Positions 61,151-64,000 of a DNA stretch of 64,000 nucleotides are shown here, in pieces. Location: positions 1 through 64,000 of the forward strand of contig JABUQX010060173.1 in NCBI GenBank assembly GCA_015478945.1. The letters run 5' to 3'. The DNA is from Trachelipus rathkii (Eukaryota > Arthropoda > Malacostraca > Isopoda > Trachelipodidae). The number at the start of each line of letters is the position of its first letter. Position 1 is the stretch's first letter. The position numbers and the translations under genes were made by a program. The notes under the pieces were generated by a model that was given only the letters and a program-made list of their open reading frames with translations, did no database searches and was not told where the DNA came from.

Positions 61151-64000
61151 ATGATCTCTGTTTACATAGTCGAATGATAGTTAATGTCTTTGTAGATCTG
61201 TTACTACAGAGAACCTACATAAATGGGAAGAGAGAAGTAGCCACTCTTCTAATGCAACATGTAAAGGCTTTACAGTTTCTCGATCAACCAAACGTCAGGA
61301 CTTGACGAGATCATTATTCAGTAATAGATTTAGTAATCCAGTTTGTGTCGAGAAGTGTACTATTCACTAACTATGTTGATACTAACCACAACCTCTCGCT
61401 AAACACAATACCCACAACTAGAAATACACAGCGTAGATTGATAACAATAGGTGCTTATCCTCTCATCCACTTAACAGTAATCTGAAAACCCAAAACCTTA
61501 CACTCCCGACAGACGCAAACGACAAATCACTATATAAGAAATAACACGCTTTTGTGATTATGGTGAGAATGTTTGGCATGGATTGGATGAATTGTTTACA
61601 TAATACCTGATTATTTTAGTATTGTCCGGAAAGAGGGCGGCATGTAAGGACGAAAAATGCATTGATGTCCATCCAAGATCTTCTAGCGACTTGAACAATT
61701 TAAAATTCTTGGTAGATGTGTGTTCCGGTTTGCCAGAGGGCCACATGCTTGGATTATTTATGCTGTTCCCCAAATAGATCACCTACTGACCCTGCAATGT
61801 ATCAAACGAACACAGATGCGGTCTGCCTACCCCAGTAAGCAGAACATGAACAGCAATCCCCACAGTCGTCTGGTATTCAAACATGAAAACGAATTGTCCC
61901 CGCACATGCGCGGGTACACTCTAATGCACAGGTAATCACGACTATACATGACTCTCTCCAAGTGCTCGCGCAAGGAAGTTTCTAGAGTCTTTGCGCCCTG
62001 GTGTTCACAATTCCATCTAAAGGCCGATTCAGTGGTCCGCGTTCTTCAAGAATAATACAGTTACTGCAGCAGGAGCTTAAACTGCAGTCTTCCAGTCGGA
62101 AATAATATGAAGGCCCCCAGTGAGAATATGTTTTCTACAGCTTCATTGGACTATGCAACTCAAATGCCCATGTAGAATGACATAGTGAATTGTAGTCGAG
62201 AGTTAAGAAGTGCTAGCACTTTTCCTTTGTGTAGACTTAGGTTTTGCGTTGTTGCAGTATTCTTAGGGACTTTTTTCTTTCTCAGACACTATATGTGATC
62301 ATGATAGTTATAACGATATGTGTACCCTCTTTCCCGTTCCAGTAGTTATGTGTTGATGCAGTAGTAGTTGTTCCCTCTTCAGAACCAGTATGTATGCAGT
62401 CATAAGCGATAGCCTTATGATTAGCGAAGTAGTGATAGTTCATATGTGTTAACCAGCAATGCTGACCTATTCGCAGCAGAGATTCAGCAGAAACCACTGT
62501 CCAAGTGTCAATACAAATCTTGGCATGGCTGGAGTGGAGTTGAGGGTAGCATCCCTGTTATAATCTCAGTTTTCAGCCAGGTTCGATCGCAGCTAAGTGA
62601 TCGTGTGTGGCTCCAGTCCGGATATGTTCAAGGGTTTATCCGGGTGACTGCATTTAGTTGATGAGCGGCTCAGGCGTAATCCTGAATTCAAAGCTCTGCT
62701 TTCATTTGCCTCGACATATCTTCCTCATTCCATAACTTAACCTTTTTCTCCGAGGAGGCATAGAGGGGCAATCTATTGATTGAGATACGGTCGGAAGAAC
62801 GCAGTGTTCTGTTGGAACATCTATAATTAAACTTCCATGCTTTTTTGAGACATGTGTTGTCTCCGTTCCTTACCTTCTTTTAATTCTTATTTAGTTTCTC
62901 TTGCCGCATCCTTTATGCCTGGAATTCATCGTGCCTCGGTCGCTGTCTTACTCTTTTCATGGTGAACATACTCTCTCCCTGAATTTTAAATTCAGCTCGT
63001 GAAAGTTTCGTTTATGTCGTTCGTGTCGAGATGGGAGGTAGTCGTGGCTAAAGGATTACTGTTTTTAGCAGGGTTCCTTTCTTTCATTGTGTTTTCGGTC
63101 CATTCTCGTTTTAACAGTGTTTCCTCATTCTTGGCTGATCTTGGACAGCAAACAGTCCCCCATCCAGATACACCTCTTCCGTTTTTTTAAGTAGGTTTTT
63201 CAATGAAGTTGGTAACATTCCTATCTCTTTTTCTTCCCTATCTTTCTTTTTTTTATTTTTTTTTTTTCTCTCAATTTTTTTAAAAGTCAATTTGTCTATT
63301 TTTAATTCTCTTTCTGTATCTGTATATTTTACACTAATATATTTTCGTAAGAATTACTATTTTGTCGAATTCTTGTCTTTCTCCTTAATCTGTTGGAATA
63401 CGTGTATTTTGCAGAATTTTATATCATATCTTTTTGTCGTTTTTGCTTTTATGGATCTCCATATGATCCGGATCTCTACCACGAACCATTTCTCTCTTGG
63501 ACTGTCGATCGTCTAATGGAAGAGTTTCATCTCTCAAAGAGTTTACATTTAAACACTGATAAAACAGTAAAGCAAAGATTTTAATTACAGTTTTGTTTCA
63601 ATCACCTTAGGTCCGCACTCAAGTCGTTGTCTTACCGATGTCGTTTAAACACCCACCACTTACATTCACTCACCTTTCATTATGAGCCCTTTGATGACCG
63701 ACAGATTCCTTGTTCGTATTATTCTCTGTTCCGCTCTTTCCAAGTGACTCTTTTGGCCCAGGTAGATTCGAACAGCATGTCGGACTTTATTTGAACTAAA
63801 ACAATTCATTTTCGTCCAACAGATTCTCTTTATTTCAGTTCCCATGTGTCCTCTTCAGAATATCCAGATGGCATCTTTACTGATTGTCATTAGACTATCG
63901 TCAAAGCTCAATAACGTGATCATAAATCACAGTATTCTTTTTCCATTGCCTTAACCTTGTATCAACATTAATCAAATTATATTGGATACTACATTATTTT
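61150..64000. other. Unassigned segment after gag
   Basis: If the retrotransposon continues, protease and polymerase should lie here, but I find no DTGA, YIDD, RNase H or integrase motif. Short frames at 61558-61782 (minus), 61720-61935, 62446-62661 and 62999-63190 are unrecognised. Positions 62880-63990 are T-rich with TTTCTTTT runs near 63240. Confidence 0.45.

Noticed and set aside
61700..61760. Possible CCHC zinc knuckle after gag
   Set aside because: Cys and His residues appear in different frames and never in the C-x2-C-x4-H-x4-C spacing.

Overview
The window looks like intergenic, repeat-dominated DNA from an A+T-rich animal nuclear genome. The long (TA)n, (AC)n, (AAG)n and (AAT)n runs, the decayed Tc1/mariner transposases, the Jockey-type LINE reverse transcriptase fragment, the hAT-like short element and the LTR-retrotransposon Gag remnant all fit an arthropod. 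A microsatellite-rich crustacean such as a decapod is plausible, but that is only an inference. I found no bacterial operon, CRISPR array, rRNA gene, convincing tRNA gene or intact cellular protein-coding gene. No open frame exceeds 168 codons, and every recognisable coding relic is frameshifted.

Region by region: positions 1-9240 hold a very large degenerate palindrome centred near 4370, whose core is a 440 bp fold-back. A second, more diverged and longer copy runs from about 9240 to about 19400, with its core at 17231-17620. Its head is itself an inverted pair (10070-10800). Further head copies lie at 29911-30440 (plus strand) and 31380-32690 (minus strand). This is a non-coding interspersed repeat family with nested inverted repeats. 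Positions 19.5-23 kb and 36.8-37.8 kb share a second repeat family built from a TTTAACTCATG/TTTTACTGC motif. Positions 23-36 kb and 37.8-47 kb are mostly AT-rich sequence without recognisable genes. They contain a possible tRNA-derived SINE (28.74 kb), a 44 bp minisatellite (35.95-36.47 kb), a region with a diverged two-copy repeat (38.9-40.4 kb) and a purine-rich stretch (41.6-43.3 kb).

The right third contains ordinary transposons in sequence: a hAT-like non-autonomous element (47173-47980), a DD37D mariner-type transposase relic (49690-50705), a perfect (AAT)32 tract, a 1.3 kb Tc1/mariner-type element with TA-flanked ends (51369-52661), the 3' part of a Jockey-like LINE (54500-55865), and an LTR retrotransposon with primer-binding site and decayed gag (59373-61150), possibly continuing to the end.

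The genes do not work together as a pathway. The biological interest lies in the nested palindromic family and in how TE decay, microsatellites and inverted repeats are layered. Frameshifts in every relic and heavy indel divergence between repeat copies mean that low-accuracy long-read assembly and fold-back read chimeras must be excluded before biological conclusions are drawn.
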